64,000 nucleotides of DNA from Euglena gracilis (lineage: Eukaryota > Euglenida > Euglenophyceae > Euglenales), in the NCBI GenBank assembly GCA_039621445.1, contig CP154954.1:32403455-32467454 (forward strand), given 5' to 3'. Shown here piece after piece: positions 19,427 through 31,112 of this stretch (position 1 is the first letter of the stretch; each line of letters begins with the position of its first letter). The position numbers and the translations under genes are program-made. The notes under the pieces are model-generated. The model worked only from the letters and a program-made list of their open reading frames with translations. It was not told the origin of the DNA and made no database searches.

Positions 19427-20638
19427 ATGTTTGAAAAGGCAAAACAGTGGAGGCTAAAAACGATCCTACGCGGGGAGACAGGGGGACCTGGGTCGGGGGG
19501 GCACACCTCACCCCCATTACCGCCTGTGGATTTATTTGAGAACGGGGCCCAACTTGCCAAAGGCCCTGGCCTGAGCCCACCAGGGCCAGAAAAGGGAAAT
19601 TGTGGCCCCAGCGAAAGCAGCAGCCCCCCCGGGCGAGCAGGGTCCCCCAAGACCCCCAACATGGTACGCAGAGGTGGCTTCACTGACAGTGACCAATTCA
19701 AATTGTTGGGAATTGAATTCAGTGATACCCAAACAGAGGAACAAAGAAAAAGGGAGGCTGAACTTCTGGCGTCTCAGAGGGAGTTTTGGAAACTCAGATG
19801 TGAAGCAGCCATTGGACATTCTCATGGCCCTGACTCATCTTCTCCATGTCAATCTTGTAAACCGTCAGGGGTAAGCCCAACAAGTTCACTGCCAGGAGAA
19901 CCTGAAGTTAAACAAGAAAGTTTCGACCCTTGTCCAAATGTTTTGCAAATGAGAGTTGTGCGGTGTGAATCTGAATCCGGACAGCTGAGTGTCAAATCAG
20001 ACAGTGTGGAAACTTCAGAGGTCGCAAAACCTGAAACTTTTTATGACCCTTCGGATGAGTGGTGGCAAAAAGTTGAGGCAGGTATCACAGAATTGTTTTC
20101 AAACACTTTTTCTCTGAACGAGAGGCTGACGAAACTGGAGGAAGTGCCCAGCCAAAGTGAGTCCAGCCACTTGGAGGGACGGATGGCTGAAATTGAAACC
20201 CGTCTGAGAAATTTGGCAGATGGTTTTCATGCCCTTTTGACACGAACTTGCAGTGAAATTGAACACCGTTTTTCTGAAAGCATCCAGTCCCTGTGTGAGA
20301 AGGGCGAGGCTCTGTCAAAACGGCTGGAGAGTGAAGAAAAGATTCTGGAGGAACGGCTGAAAATGTTTGAAATGACTGAAAAGTTACAGCCCAGTGAAAA
20401 ATTTCCAAGTCCAGAAAATTTTGTGCCTGTGAACCTGACTTCTGGACATGTCACAAATTTGCAGCCGTCATCAGTGTCTTCTGAGAAATCTTCCTCAGAT
20501 TTTGCCGCACAGCCAAGAAAATTAAGACAGACAAAAAAATTCTGGAGGCCTGCCAAAAGCAGTTGGAACGACTTTCAGTTTTTGAGACCAAGTTGGTTTC
20601 AAGATTGGTGGGGTTGGGACTGGCATTTAAATCACTAG
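19427..20638 (+). CDS. Trp-tail coiled-coil protein, unit 2 (short form)
   Basis: 403 codons from ATG 19427. It is nearly identical to unit 1 outside two differences. About 20 residues after GGFTDS (the VSEEFLDSVDDKEF segment) are deleted in frame. A TAG replaces the codon in CCCTGGAAC (here CACTAGAAC), so the protein ends at WWGWDWHLNH and lacks the final Trp-rich residues. It is otherwise open through the coiled coil. It is likely a decaying or shortened paralogue. Translation start is inferred because upstream in-frame codons have only TTG starts. Confidence 0.6.
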   Translation: MFEKAKQWRLKTILRGETGGPGSGGHTSPPLPPVDLFENGAQLAKGPGLSPPGPEKGNCGPSESSSPPGRAGSPKTPNMVRRGGFTDSDQFKLLGIEFSDTQTEEQRKREAELLASQREFWKLRCEAAIGHSHGPDSSSPCQSCKPSGVSPTSSLPGEPEVKQESFDPCPNVLQMRVVRCESESGQLSVKSDSVETSEVAKPETFYDPSDEWWQKVEAGITELFSNTFSLNERLTKLEEVPSQSESSHLEGRMAEIETRLRNLADGFHALLTRTCSEIEHRFSESIQSLCEKGEALSKRLESEEKILEERLKMFEMTEKLQPSEKFPSPENFVPVNLTSGHVTNLQPSSVSSEKSSSDFAAQPRKLRQTKKFWRPAKSSWNDFQFLRPSWFQDWWGWDWHLNH

Positions 20639-23600
20639 AACAGCTGGGGGTGGTTTCCACCGAATCAATGGTGGTGGTGATTTTTTGAGGTCTTTTCACA
20701 GGTCTAACCACTGACTGGCACCGCACAGCACTTTACAGATCAGTATGTTTTTGTGGTTTGCTTGTGGCTTTGTGATTGTTTTGTAATACGTTTTTCATGG
20801 TGATCTGGTGTTGGAGGCAGATGCGTAATCAGCCAGAAGTTTAAATCTGGATTTTCAGTTTACAGAGTTTGGCTTATGGAAAAACAGCCAAGACAAACAT
20901 TTTGAATCTGGTTTCTGGGGTGCATGTTTTTCCCCAGTTGCTTTCCACTTAAATGGAGACGCCCAGCCACGATGCTTGGGAATTTCTCCTAGTGTTCAGG
21001 CAGCCACATCAATGATCTTTCAGTTTCAGTTTCAGAGTTTTCAGTTTTCGGTTCTTGTCCCAAATGTCATTTGGGGTGGGGCACGGCATTGACATGTGTC
21101 ACCATCCCCGACGGGGACAAATCAGACATTTCAGGTTGGAATTTTGGTTTGTGTTTTTGCTGGTCCCTTTTGTCACGGGACAGTTTTTCCAGAGAGAAAC
21201 TTACCCCCGGACAGGGACATATGTTGGAGAATCGGCACAGTTTTTTGGTATTTTTCAGTCCAGTTTTATTGTGGTTTTCGAGTGTGGCAGCCCAGCAGTC
21301 CTGTGGCAGGTTTTATCTGGGTTTTTGCCAAATCCTGAGGCAGGGGAGACCTCTAATGGACCACTCGAACCAAAAAGGTTTTTGGAAAGCGCGCAAAGAG
21401 GGGTTCCGAGGGTGGGGCTAGACCCAGGCCAGGAATAAACACCACTGTGGCCACCCATCTAAGGGCTCAGGAAACAGTTTTCAGTTTTTCAGTCTTGGGA
21501 ACCAAGGTGGATTAACCCCAGGAGGAAAAGACACCCCTGAGGAAAATTCATTTTTGGGCCCAGCAGTGGCATCATCAGTGGCATTCAGTTCAGTTTTTCA
21601 GTGAAAAATCTGTTGATCTGTGGGTAACACTTTCTGCGGCATTTTTTCGGCTGTGGAGTTTGAAAAAAGAAAAAAAACTCAGAAGTGGGGGACGCCTCAC
21701 AATGCAAAACTCCCAATGGTAATTTTTGCAGTTTGAGACTTGCTTATACAGTTTTCGTGTGACCCATTTGATGGATCAAGATACAGATTTTAAGTGCCGT
21801 TTTGGTTCAGAGTTCAGTGGCATTTTCAGGTTCGGTTCAGTGAGAAAATTCAGAAATCTGCCTTCTGTGTTGCCAGTGGTGAATTTTGTGCGTGTGTGTG
21901 TGCCTTGTCATGCAGGTTCAAGCAGCAATCACGAAATGAAGGAGCAAAGCAGTCAAGTTATCAAGGATTTTGACTGAATTTATTGAATTCAAAGACTTCA
22001 ACAGTTTGCAAAGAATTGACTTCAAAGACTGGGATGAACATTTCGATGAGATGAGAACCGATTTCAATGACATCAATGGGACCCAAGCAATTGAATCACA
22101 TGATTACGATTGGCATGATTACAATTGTGGATCGTTTATGGAATCCCAGAATGGTGGGTACATTTATTTTACTGAAGTGCTGGGGAGAGAAGCTTAACGA
22201 CCTCAAGAGCCTGCAGTGGGCAGTGGCCCGATGCACGGCCAAAGCCCAGGTCCAGGCCCAGGTTGGCTGCTCCCACAGCGCTGAATCAGATTTTTCATGT
22301 TTTTGGGTCTCAGGATTTTGCATGTGGTTTGGAGCCATGTTTTCTCCTCCCTCGTGGAGCTGGGGGGGGGGCTGTGTTGAGCCCTTTGTTTTTGTTGGTG
22401 TGGTGGATCAAAATCAGTTTTGGCTTTACGGTTGGAATTTTTTGACTCAGAATTGGATACCCCTGTGAGACGTTTGGGTGGGGACAGGAATGCATCATAT
22501 TGTGACCGTGATTGTTTTGGTCACACCCCAGATGTGACGGGGTTTGATGAAATTTCCATTTTCCCCATTTTATTTGTCGAATGGGGATTCTGATTTTGCA
22601 GCCAGGAATTTTTAACCCATGGCCCTCCCCACATTGGTTGACGGTGGGGGGGGGGCGACATTGTGAAGGCCCGTCCTTTGACATGTGTGAGATTTCAGTC
22701 GGTTTGGATATTACGGCCCAGGTTTGTGATTTTTTGTTTGGAGGCTGAAGCCAGATTGACCCCCATGGCCCCATGTGACTGGGGGGGGGGCAGCTAAAAA
22801 TCGCTTTGGCTGAGAAAATTGGATTTGAATTTTCAGTATTTTTGAGTTTGCCATGTCATTTGACCCCCATTGCCCCGTGTGATTGGGGGGGGGGGCAGTG
22901 AATTTAAATTGGCAAGCCGGATTTGTTGGTTTTACGGCTCCAGTGAATCGGTTGGACCCACAGCTGGGCCGGATGGCCTGGCCCCTCAACAACGGTATGC
23001 TGCTGGATGCTTTTGTTTGGGTTGGTTGTTCTCAGCTGGATGTCAGAGGTTGGAATTCTGGATTGGATTTTGTTGAGGGCTTTTGTAGGCCCTGTGTTGG
23101 ACCCAGATTTTTGATTTTTTTGATGATTTTTGTTGCTGGAGGATTTTTACACAAAGAGTTGGAAAAAGCCTGGGATTTTAATAATTTTTCTGGTGGACGA
23201 CAAGACGAGTTGGAGCTTTAGAACTCAGTTTTTTGATTCGGTTTGGATAATGGATATTGGTCAAAGGCATTTTTTCATGGAACACAGCTTGGAGGCATCC
23301 GAACTCGGGGGGGGGGACCCTGGACCGGAGATGACCCCTCCTCCGTCCATAGGCCCTGTTGTGGGCCAATGAAAAAAAAAACCAGCCACGTGGGCACTAA
23401 AGCCCTGTGATATAGTGGCTGTGGGCCAATGTGAAGCCCTGTTCTCTTTGCGTTCAAAAAAGTCAGCCCAGTCATTTTCGGTTGGAATGCATGACAAGGA
23501 AGTGAGCGTGCATACACACAAAACACACAACCGCACACGCACACGAACCCGCACACCCATTGTACACTATTCCATATGACCGCTTACCCTCTCACTTTTC

Positions 23601-24145
23601 ACTTTTGCTTACCATTTGCCTTTTTCTTACCCAACTGTCCCGAATTGGAAAGGAATGCCTAGGTTTCTCTTTTTCTTTTCCCCACACAAGTCATTTTCTG
23701 AGGCGCTGTTGGCCAAAGTCCCTGATTTTTTTTAAAAAAATCGACAAATGAAGTCTCACACAATGAAAGCTGCCAAAAAGGATTTTCACCAAGGGGGGCA
23801 GCGTGGGACTTAGGCCTTGGGGTGGAGTGCCCAGAGTTTGTTTCGTTTGGAATCGTTTTTCAGATTTGTGTTCAAAGACCCGTTTCCCCATGCTTGTCGG
23901 AGGAAAGGGGTGGGGGGCTTCCCCCGTAGGCCTGATTTTTCAGAGTCCCCCAAGGTGCCCGATATTATGGCTGGGGGGGGGTCCGACTCGTAACACAGAT
24001 TTTTAAAAAAAAAAGCGACAGGACCCGTTTCAAAAAAAAACAGAATTTTCGCCCCCCACAAAAAAAAATCATTTTCACTCTCCCCGTTTTTGTTCGGGGG
24101 GGGGGGGCAGAAAAACGGGTCCGACTAACGTCGCAAGGGAGGGGG
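20639..24145 (+). other. Non-coding half of unit 2
   Basis: Same organisation as in unit 1 and almost the same sequence, including the candidate acceptor near 21,915, the acidic frame 21970-22197, G runs of different length at the same places, the CA-rich tract (23,510-23,560) and the TATA-like/pyrimidine region before unit 3. Confidence 0.6.
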
Positions 24146-24510
24146 TGTCGGCTGCCGCTGGCGTCGGCAGCCAAAAATTTCCCAGAAAATTCCCAAAAAC
24201 CCCAGTAGGAATATCCAAAGCAAGTCAACCGCCACGCGAGTGGAATTGGAACACCAGCAAATTCCAGCAAGAATTTGAGAATTCGAATTGAGAATCACAA
24301 GAGCACAAAAGTCAATTGAAAATTGAAAGATCAAAAAGGACAATTCAATTATCCAAGGAAATCAAGGCATTCATTTCCACATTCTTTCTCCCACTCAACA
24401 CCTGAATTCAAAGGTACTTGCCCACCCTCTCAAGCCCCAGGTTTGTTGTGCTCTGCTGTTTGATCCTAAGTAGGTGGGTTGGTTTTGTCCTTGCTCACCT
24501 TTTGATCCAA

Positions 24511-25824
24511 ATGTTTGAAAAGGCAAAACAGTGGAGGCTAAAAACGATCCTACGCGGGGAGATAGGGGGACCTGGGTCGGGGGGGCACACCTCACCCCCA
24601 TTACCGCCTGTGGATTTATTTCAAAACGGGGCCCAACTTGCCAAAGGCCCTGGCCTGAGCCCACCAGGGCCAGAAAAGGGAAATTGTGGCCCCAGCGAAA
24701 GCAGCAGCCCCCCCGGGCGAGCAGGGTCCCCCAAGACCCCCAACATGGTACGCAGAGGTGGCTTCACTGACTCTGTCAGTGAAGAATTTTTAGATTCTGT
24801 TGATGACAAAGAATTCAAGGAATACAGTGACCAATTCAAATTGTTGGGAATTGAATTCAGTGATACCCAAACAGAGGAACAAAGAAAAAGGGAGGCTGAA
24901 CTTCTGGCGTCTCAGAGGGAGTTTTGGAAACTCAGATGTGAAGCAGCCATTGGACATTCTCATGGCCCTGACTCATGTTCTCCATGTCAATCTTGTAAAC
25001 CGTCAGGGGTAAGCCCAACAAGCTCACTGCCAGGAGAACCTGAAGTTAAACAAGAAAGTTTTGACCCTTGTCCAAATGTTTTGCAAATGAGAGTTGTGCG
25101 GTGTGAATCTGAATCCGGACAGCTGAGTGTCAAATCAGACAGTGTGGAAACTTCAGAGGTCACAAAACCTGAAACTTTTTATGACCCTTGGGATGAGTGG
25201 TGGCAAAAAGTTGAGGCAGGTATCACAGAATTGTTTTCAAACACTTTTTCTCTGAACGAGAGGCTGACGAAACTGGAGGAAGTACCCAGCCAAAGTGAGT
25301 CCAGCCACTTGGAGGGACGGATGGCTGAAATTGAAACCCGTCTGAGAAATTTGGCAGATGGTTTTCATGACCTTTTCACACGAACTTGCAGTGAAATTGA
25401 ACACCGTTTTTCTGAAAGCATCCAGTCCCTGTGTGAGAAGGGCGAGGCTCTGTCAAAACGGCTGGAGAGTGAAGAAAAGATTCTGGAGGAACGGCTGAAA
25501 ATGTTTGAACTACGAATCGCTGAAAAGTTACAGCCCAGTGAAATAAAATCACCAAGTCCAGAAAATTTTGTGTCCGTTAACCTGAATTCTGGACATGTCA
25601 CAAATCTGCAGCCGTCATCAGTGTCTTCTGAAAAATCTTCCTCAGATTTTGCCACTCAGCGAAGAAAATTCAGACAAACGAAGAAAATCTGGAGACCTGC
25701 CAAAAACAGTTGGAATGACTTTCAATTTTTGAGACCAAGTTGGTTTCAGGATTGGTGGGGTTGGGACTGGTACACAAATCCCTGGAACAGCTGGGGGTGG
25801 TTTCCACCGTACCAGTGGTGGTAG
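24511..25824 (+). CDS. Trp-tail coiled-coil protein, unit 3 (intact)
   Basis: 437 codons from ATG 24511 (MFEKAKQWRLKTILRG) to TAG. Layout: residues 1-80 rich in Pro/Gly (GGHTSPPLPPVDLF); about 85-150 acidic and helical (EEFLDSVDDKEFKEYSDQF, EEQRKREAELLASQREFW); a Cys cluster CSPCQSCK at about 165; Ser/Glu-rich linker; predicted coiled coil about 235-345 (NERLTKLEE, EIETRLRNLADGF, LSKRLESEEKILEERLKMFE); a Ser/Pro linker; and a tail with W in nearly every third or fourth position, ending WNSWGWFPPYQWW. There is no signal peptide or known domain. In-frame indels relative to unit 4 suggest it has been maintained as protein. Function unknown. Confidence 0.7.
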   Translation: MFEKAKQWRLKTILRGEIGGPGSGGHTSPPLPPVDLFQNGAQLAKGPGLSPPGPEKGNCGPSESSSPPGRAGSPKTPNMVRRGGFTDSVSEEFLDSVDDKEFKEYSDQFKLLGIEFSDTQTEEQRKREAELLASQREFWKLRCEAAIGHSHGPDSCSPCQSCKPSGVSPTSSLPGEPEVKQESFDPCPNVLQMRVVRCESESGQLSVKSDSVETSEVTKPETFYDPWDEWWQKVEAGITELFSNTFSLNERLTKLEEVPSQSESSHLEGRMAEIETRLRNLADGFHDLFTRTCSEIEHRFSESIQSLCEKGEALSKRLESEEKILEERLKMFELRIAEKLQPSEIKSPSPENFVSVNLNSGHVTNLQPSSVSSEKSSSDFATQRRKFRQTKKIWRPAKNSWNDFQFLRPSWFQDWWGWDWYTNPWNSWGWFPPYQWW

Positions 25825-28800
25825 TGATTTTTTTTCAGCAGGTCTAACCACTGACTGACACAGCACAGCACTTCACAGTGTCGAGTATGTTTCTGTGGGT
25901 TGTTTTGTGATTGTTTTGTGATACGTTTTTCATGGTGATTTGGTGTTGGAGGCAGATGCGCAATCAGCCAGAATTTAAATCTGGATTTTCAGTTCACAGA
26001 GTTTGGCTTATGGAAAAACAGCCAAGTCAAACATTTTGAATCTGGTTTCTGGGGTGCATGTTTTTCCCCAGTTGCTTTCCACTTAAATGGAGACGCCCAG
26101 CCACGATGCTTGGGATTTTTCTCCTAGTGTTCAGGCAGCCAGATCAATGATATTCAGTTTCAGAGTTTTCAGTTTTCGGTTGTCCCAAATGTCATTTGGG
26201 GTGGGGCACGGCATTGACATGTGTCACCATCCCAGATGGGGACAAATCAGGCATCTCAGGTGGAATTTTGATTTGTGTTTTTTCTGGTCCCTTTTGTCGC
26301 GGGACAGTTTTTCCAGAGAGAAACTTTACCCCGGACAAGGACAAATGTTGGAGAATCGGCACAGTTTTTTGGGATTTTTTCAGTCCAGTTTCATTCTGGT
26401 TTTCGAGTGCGGCAGCCCAGCAGGCCTGTGGAGGTTTTATCTGGGTTTTTGCCAAATCCTGAGGTAGGGGAGAGACCACTCGCAACCAAACAGTTTTTGG
26501 GAAAGCGCGCAAAGAGGGGTTCCAAGGGTGGGGCTAGACCCAGGCCAGGAATAAACACCCCTGTGGCCACCCATCTAAGGGCTCAGGAAAACAGTTGGAA
26601 ACAGTTTTCAATTTTCAGTCCAAGTTGGAACCAAGGTGGATTAACCCCAGGAGGAAAAGGCACCCCTGAGGAAAATTCATTTTTGGGCCCATCGGTGGCA
26701 GCATCATCATTCAGTTCAGGTTTTCAGTGAAAAATCTGTTGATCTGTGGGTAGCACTTTCTGTTGCATTTTTTTCAGCTGTAGGAGTCTGCTTAAGGGAG
26801 AATCACATGAGCCTCACAATGCAAAACTCCTGAGGCAATTTTTACAGTTTGGGGCTTGCATACACAGTTTTCGTGTGACCCATTTGATGGATCATGATCA
26901 GATTTTTAAGTGCCGTTTTGGTTCAGAGTTCAGTGGCATTTGCAGGTTCGGTTCAATGAGAAAATTCAGAAATCTGCCTTGTGTGTTGCCAGTGGTGAAT
27001 TTTGTGCGTGTGTGTTACTTTGTCTTGCAGGTTTTGCAAGCAAGCAAGAAATCAAGCACCAAAAAAGAATCAACACAAGAGATTTTGAGAATTTCGAGTT
27101 TGATGACTTATTCAACAAGTTCAAGTTTGTTGACCAGGACAATGATGATTACATTGACATTGAACAACAAAGCAGACAAGTCATCAAGGAATTTGATTGA
27201 ATTTATTGAATTCAAAAATTGCACCAGTTTGCAAAGAAAGGACTTCAAAGACTGGGATTATGAACATTTCAAGTCGAGTTGGAGAACAGACTTAATGAAA
27301 TCAATGGGACCCAAACAATTGAATCACATGATTCTGATTGTCATGATTACAATTCTGTGCTGGGGAGAGAAGCTCAAAGCTGGGATATGGATCGATTGGT
27401 GAATTTCATGTTCTGGCCAAGGAGTTTGAGTTTTTTGGACTTCAGTCACCTGGCTGGGGGAGAAGTCTAATGGCTGACCTCCACCGAGCCTTTGACACAA
27501 TTGCCCAAACAAGGGGCAAGCCGAGATTCAAACTGGTGGGCAGCTCCCATGGTGCCAGGGGCTGAGTTGCAGTTTTCTTGTTTCCGAGTGGTTGGACTGG
27601 GTTCGCTCTCCCTCTTCCTGTGTTGCTGGGGGGGGGTGTTGAGCCACATGAGCTGTGTTGGTGTGGTGGATCAAAATCAGTTTTGGCTTTACGGTTGGCA
27701 TTTTTGACTCAGAATTGGATACCCCTGTGAGACGTTTGGGTGGGGACAGGAATGCATCATATTGTGACCGTGATTGTTTTGGTCATACCCCAGATGTGAC
27801 GGGGTTTGATGAAATTTCCATTTTCCCCATTTTTTTTGTCGAATGGGGATTCTGATTTTGCAGCCAGGAATTTTTAACCCATGGCCCTCCCCGCACTGGT
27901 TGACGGTGGGGGGGGGCGGCATTGTGAAGGCCCGTCCTTTGACATGTGTGAGATTTCAGCCGGTTTGGATATTACGGCCCAGGTTTGTGATTTTTTTGTT
28001 TGGAGGCTGAAGCCAGATTGACCCCCATGGCCCCATGTGACTGGGGAGGGGGGCAGTGAAAAATCGCTTTGGCTGAGAAAATTGGATATAAAGTTTCAGT
28101 ATTTTTGAGTTTGCCATGTCATTTGACCCCCATTGCCCCGTATGACTGGGGGGGGGGGGCAGTGAATTTTAATTGGCAAGCCGAATTGGTTGGTTTCGGC
28201 TGTGAATTGGTTGTGCCCAGGGTTGGGCTGGAATGGCCTGGCCCCTATGCAACGGTATGCTGTTCGATGTTGCTTCTGTGGGTTGGACTTTGTTTGCTGG
28301 ATGTGGTGGCAGTTTGGAATTCTCGATGTTGAGGGCTCTTGTAGGCCCTGGACTTGTGGGTTGGACCCAGATTTTTGATTTTTTGAGGATTTTTGTTTCT
28401 GGAGGATTTTTACACAAAGAGTTGGAAAAAACCTGGGATTTCGATGATTTTTCTGGAGGATGGAAAACGAGTTGGGATTTTAAAACTCAGTTTTTTGATT
28501 CGGTTTGGACTATTGGATATTCGTCAAAGGCATTTTTTTCATGGAACACAGCTTGGAGGCATCCGAACTCGGGGGGGGGGACCCTGGACCGGAGATGACC
28601 CCTCCTCCGTCCATAGGCCCTGTTGTGGGCCAATGAAAAGGAAAGAAAACCAGCGACGTGGGCAGGTAAAGCCCTGTGATATAGTGGCTGAGGGCCAATG
28701 TGAAGCCCTGTTCTCTTTGCATTCAAAAAAAATCGATCGGCCCAGTCATTTTCGGTTGGAATGCATGACAAGGAAGTGAGCGTGCATACACACAAAACAC

Positions 28801-29428
28801 ACAACTGCACACGCACACAAACCTGCACACATCTGTACACTATTCCCGCCGTATATAACCGTCTTACCCTCTCACCATTGCACCCATTCACCTTCAACCT
28901 TTTCCTCACCCTTCTGTCCCGAATTGGAAAGGAATGCCTAGGTTTCTCTTTTTCTTTCCCCACACAAGTCATTTTTTGAGGCACTGTTGGCCAAAGTCCC
29001 TGATTTTTTTTTAAAAAAATCGACAAATGAAGTTTCACACAATGAAAGCTGCCAAAAGGATTTTCACCAAGGGGGTAGCGTGGGACTTAGGCCTTGGGGT
29101 GGAGTGCCCAGAGTTGGTTTCACTCAGAATTTTCAGATTTTGTGTTCAAAGACCCGTTCCCCATGCTTGTCGGAGGAAAGGGGTGGGGGGGCTTCCCCCG
29201 TAGACCTGATTTTTCAGAGTCCCCCAAGGTGCCCGATATTATGGCTGGGGGGGGGTCACACGCGTAACGCTGATTGTCAAAAAAAAAAAGCGACAGGACC
29301 CGTTTTTTTTTAAAAAAAAACCCAAACGGAATTTTCGCCCCCCACAAAAAAAAAACTCCTTCTCCCCGTTTTTGCTCGGGGGGGGGGGGGCAGAAAAACG
29401 GGTCCGACTAACGTCGCAAGGGAGGGGG
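25825..29428 (+). other. Non-coding half of unit 3
   Basis: Homologous to units 1 and 2 but more diverged and about 100 bp longer. A candidate acceptor TTTGTCTTGCAG ends near 27,030. It is followed by an open stretch ending IKEFD-stop at 27,200 that is longer than in the other units (contains FENFEFDDLFNKFKF). G runs lie near 27,630, 27,910, 28,150, 28,570, 29,250 and 29,380. Confidence 0.55.
28852..28858 (+). promoter_or_regulatory. TATA box upstream of unit 4 gene
   Basis: TATATAA in the context CCCGCCG-TATATAA-CCGTC, followed about 15-45 bp later by pyrimidine-rich CCCTCTCACC. The equivalent in unit 4 is TATATAC; in units 1 and 2 it has decayed to CATATGAC. Conservation of position across units supports a promoter. 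The start site is not known. Confidence 0.5.
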
Positions 29429-29813
29429 TGTCGGCTGCCGCTGGCGTCGGCAGCCAAAAATTTCCCAGAAAATTCCCAAAAACCCCCAGTAGGAACCACC
29501 AGAGCAAGTCAACCGCCACGCGAGTGGAATTGGAACCCCAGCAAATTCCAGCAAGAATTTTAGAATTCGATTTGAGAATCACAAGAGCAGAAAAGTCAAT
29601 TGAGAATTGAAAGATCAAAAAGGACAATTCAATTATTCCAAGAAACCAAGGCATTGCTTTCCAACTGATCTTCTACCTCAAGCAGCAGGTTTCCTGAACC
29701 CAGGTACTCCCAACCCTCCAAGTCAGGTTTGTCTTGTGCTGCTGATTTGCTCACCTAAGTAGGTGGGTTGGTTTTTGTCTTTGTGGATTCATCCTGAAAG
29801 TTCAAGTTGAGAA

Positions 29814-31112
29814 ATGGGAAAAAACCAACAGCGGAGGGAAAAAAAGATTCTACGCGGGGCAACCGGGGACCCCGGGTCGGGGGGGCACACCTCACCCCCT
29901 TTACCGCCGGTTGGCATGTTCGAAAACGGGGCCCAATTTCAGAAAGGCCCTGGCCTGAGCCCTCCAGGTCCAGAAAAAAGTGGTTGCGGCCTCGGCAGCC
30001 CCCACGGGCGTGCGGGGTCCTCCCCGACCCCCAACATGGTACGCAGAGGTGGCTTCACTGACTCTGTCAGTGAAGAATTTTTAGATTCCGTTGATGACAA
30101 AGAAATCAAAGAATACTGTGACCAATTCAAATTGTTGGGAATTGAATTCAGTGATACCCAAACAGAGGAACAAAGAAAAAGGGAGGCTGAAATTCTAGCG
30201 TCTCAGAGGGAGTTTTGGAGGCTCAGATGTGAAGCAGCCATTGGACATTCTCATGGCCCTGATTCATGTTCTCCATGTCAATCTTGTAAAACATCAGGGG
30301 TAAGCCCAACAAGTTCACTGCCAGGAGAGCCTGAAATTAAACCAGAAAGTGTTGACCCTTGTCCAAATGTTTTGCACATAAGAGGTGTGCGGTGTGAATC
30401 TGAATCCGGACAGCTGAGTGTCAAATCAGACAGTGTGGGAACTTCAGAGGTCACAAAACCTGAAACTTTTTATGACCCTTGGGATGAGTGGTGGCAAAAA
30501 GTTGAGGCAGGTATCACAGAATTATTTTCAAACACTTTTTCTCTGAACCAGAGACTGACGAAACTGGAGGAAGTGCCCAGCCAAAGTGAGTCCAGCCACT
30601 TGGAGGGACGGATGGCTGAATTTGAAACCCGTCTGAGAAATTTGGCAGATGGTTTTCATGACCTTTTCACACGAACTTGCAGTGAAATTGAAAATCGTTT
30701 TTCTGAAAGCATCCAGTCCCTGTGTGAGAAGGGCGAGGCTCTGTCAAAACAGCTGGAGAGTGAAGAAAAGATTCTGGAGGAACGGCTGAAAATGCTTGAA
30801 CTACAAATCGCTGAAAAGTTACAGCCCAGTGAAAAATCACCAAGTCCAGAAAATTTTGTGTCCGTGAACCTGACTTCTGGGCATGTCACAAATTTGCAGC
30901 CGTCTTCAGTGTCTTCTGAAAAATCTTCCTCAGATTTTGCCACACAGCCAAAAAATTTCAGACAGACAAAAAAATTCTGGAGGCCTGCCAACAGTTGGAA
31001 CGACTTTCAGTTTTTGAGACCAAGTTGGTTTCAAGATTGGTGGGGTTGGGACTGGCATTTAAATCCCTGGAACAGCTGGGGGTGGTTTCCACCGTATCAA
31101 TGGTGGTGGTGA
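29814..31112 (+). CDS. Trp-tail coiled-coil protein, unit 4 (intact)
   Basis: 432 codons from ATG 29814 (MGKNQQRREKKILRG). Domain order is as in unit 3. The N-terminus differs (MGKN rather than MFEK) and the Pro-rich part has in-frame indels. The last 45 residues contain 13 Trp, ending WNSWGWFPPYQWWW. The acidic, Cys and coiled-coil segments align with unit 3 almost throughout. A candidate donor (CCAGGTACTCC) and ordered GGTTTGT and CTAAGTAG steps precede the ATG, so an upstream 5' UTR intron is possible. Function unknown; a structural or membrane/lipid-contacting tail would be speculation. Confidence 0.7.
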   Translation: MGKNQQRREKKILRGATGDPGSGGHTSPPLPPVGMFENGAQFQKGPGLSPPGPEKSGCGLGSPHGRAGSSPTPNMVRRGGFTDSVSEEFLDSVDDKEIKEYCDQFKLLGIEFSDTQTEEQRKREAEILASQREFWRLRCEAAIGHSHGPDSCSPCQSCKTSGVSPTSSLPGEPEIKPESVDPCPNVLHIRGVRCESESGQLSVKSDSVGTSEVTKPETFYDPWDEWWQKVEAGITELFSNTFSLNQRLTKLEEVPSQSESSHLEGRMAEFETRLRNLADGFHDLFTRTCSEIENRFSESIQSLCEKGEALSKQLESEEKILEERLKMLELQIAEKLQPSEKSPSPENFVSVNLTSGHVTNLQPSSVSSEKSSSDFATQPKNFRQTKKFWRPANSWNDFQFLRPSWFQDWWGWDWHLNPWNSWGWFPPYQWWW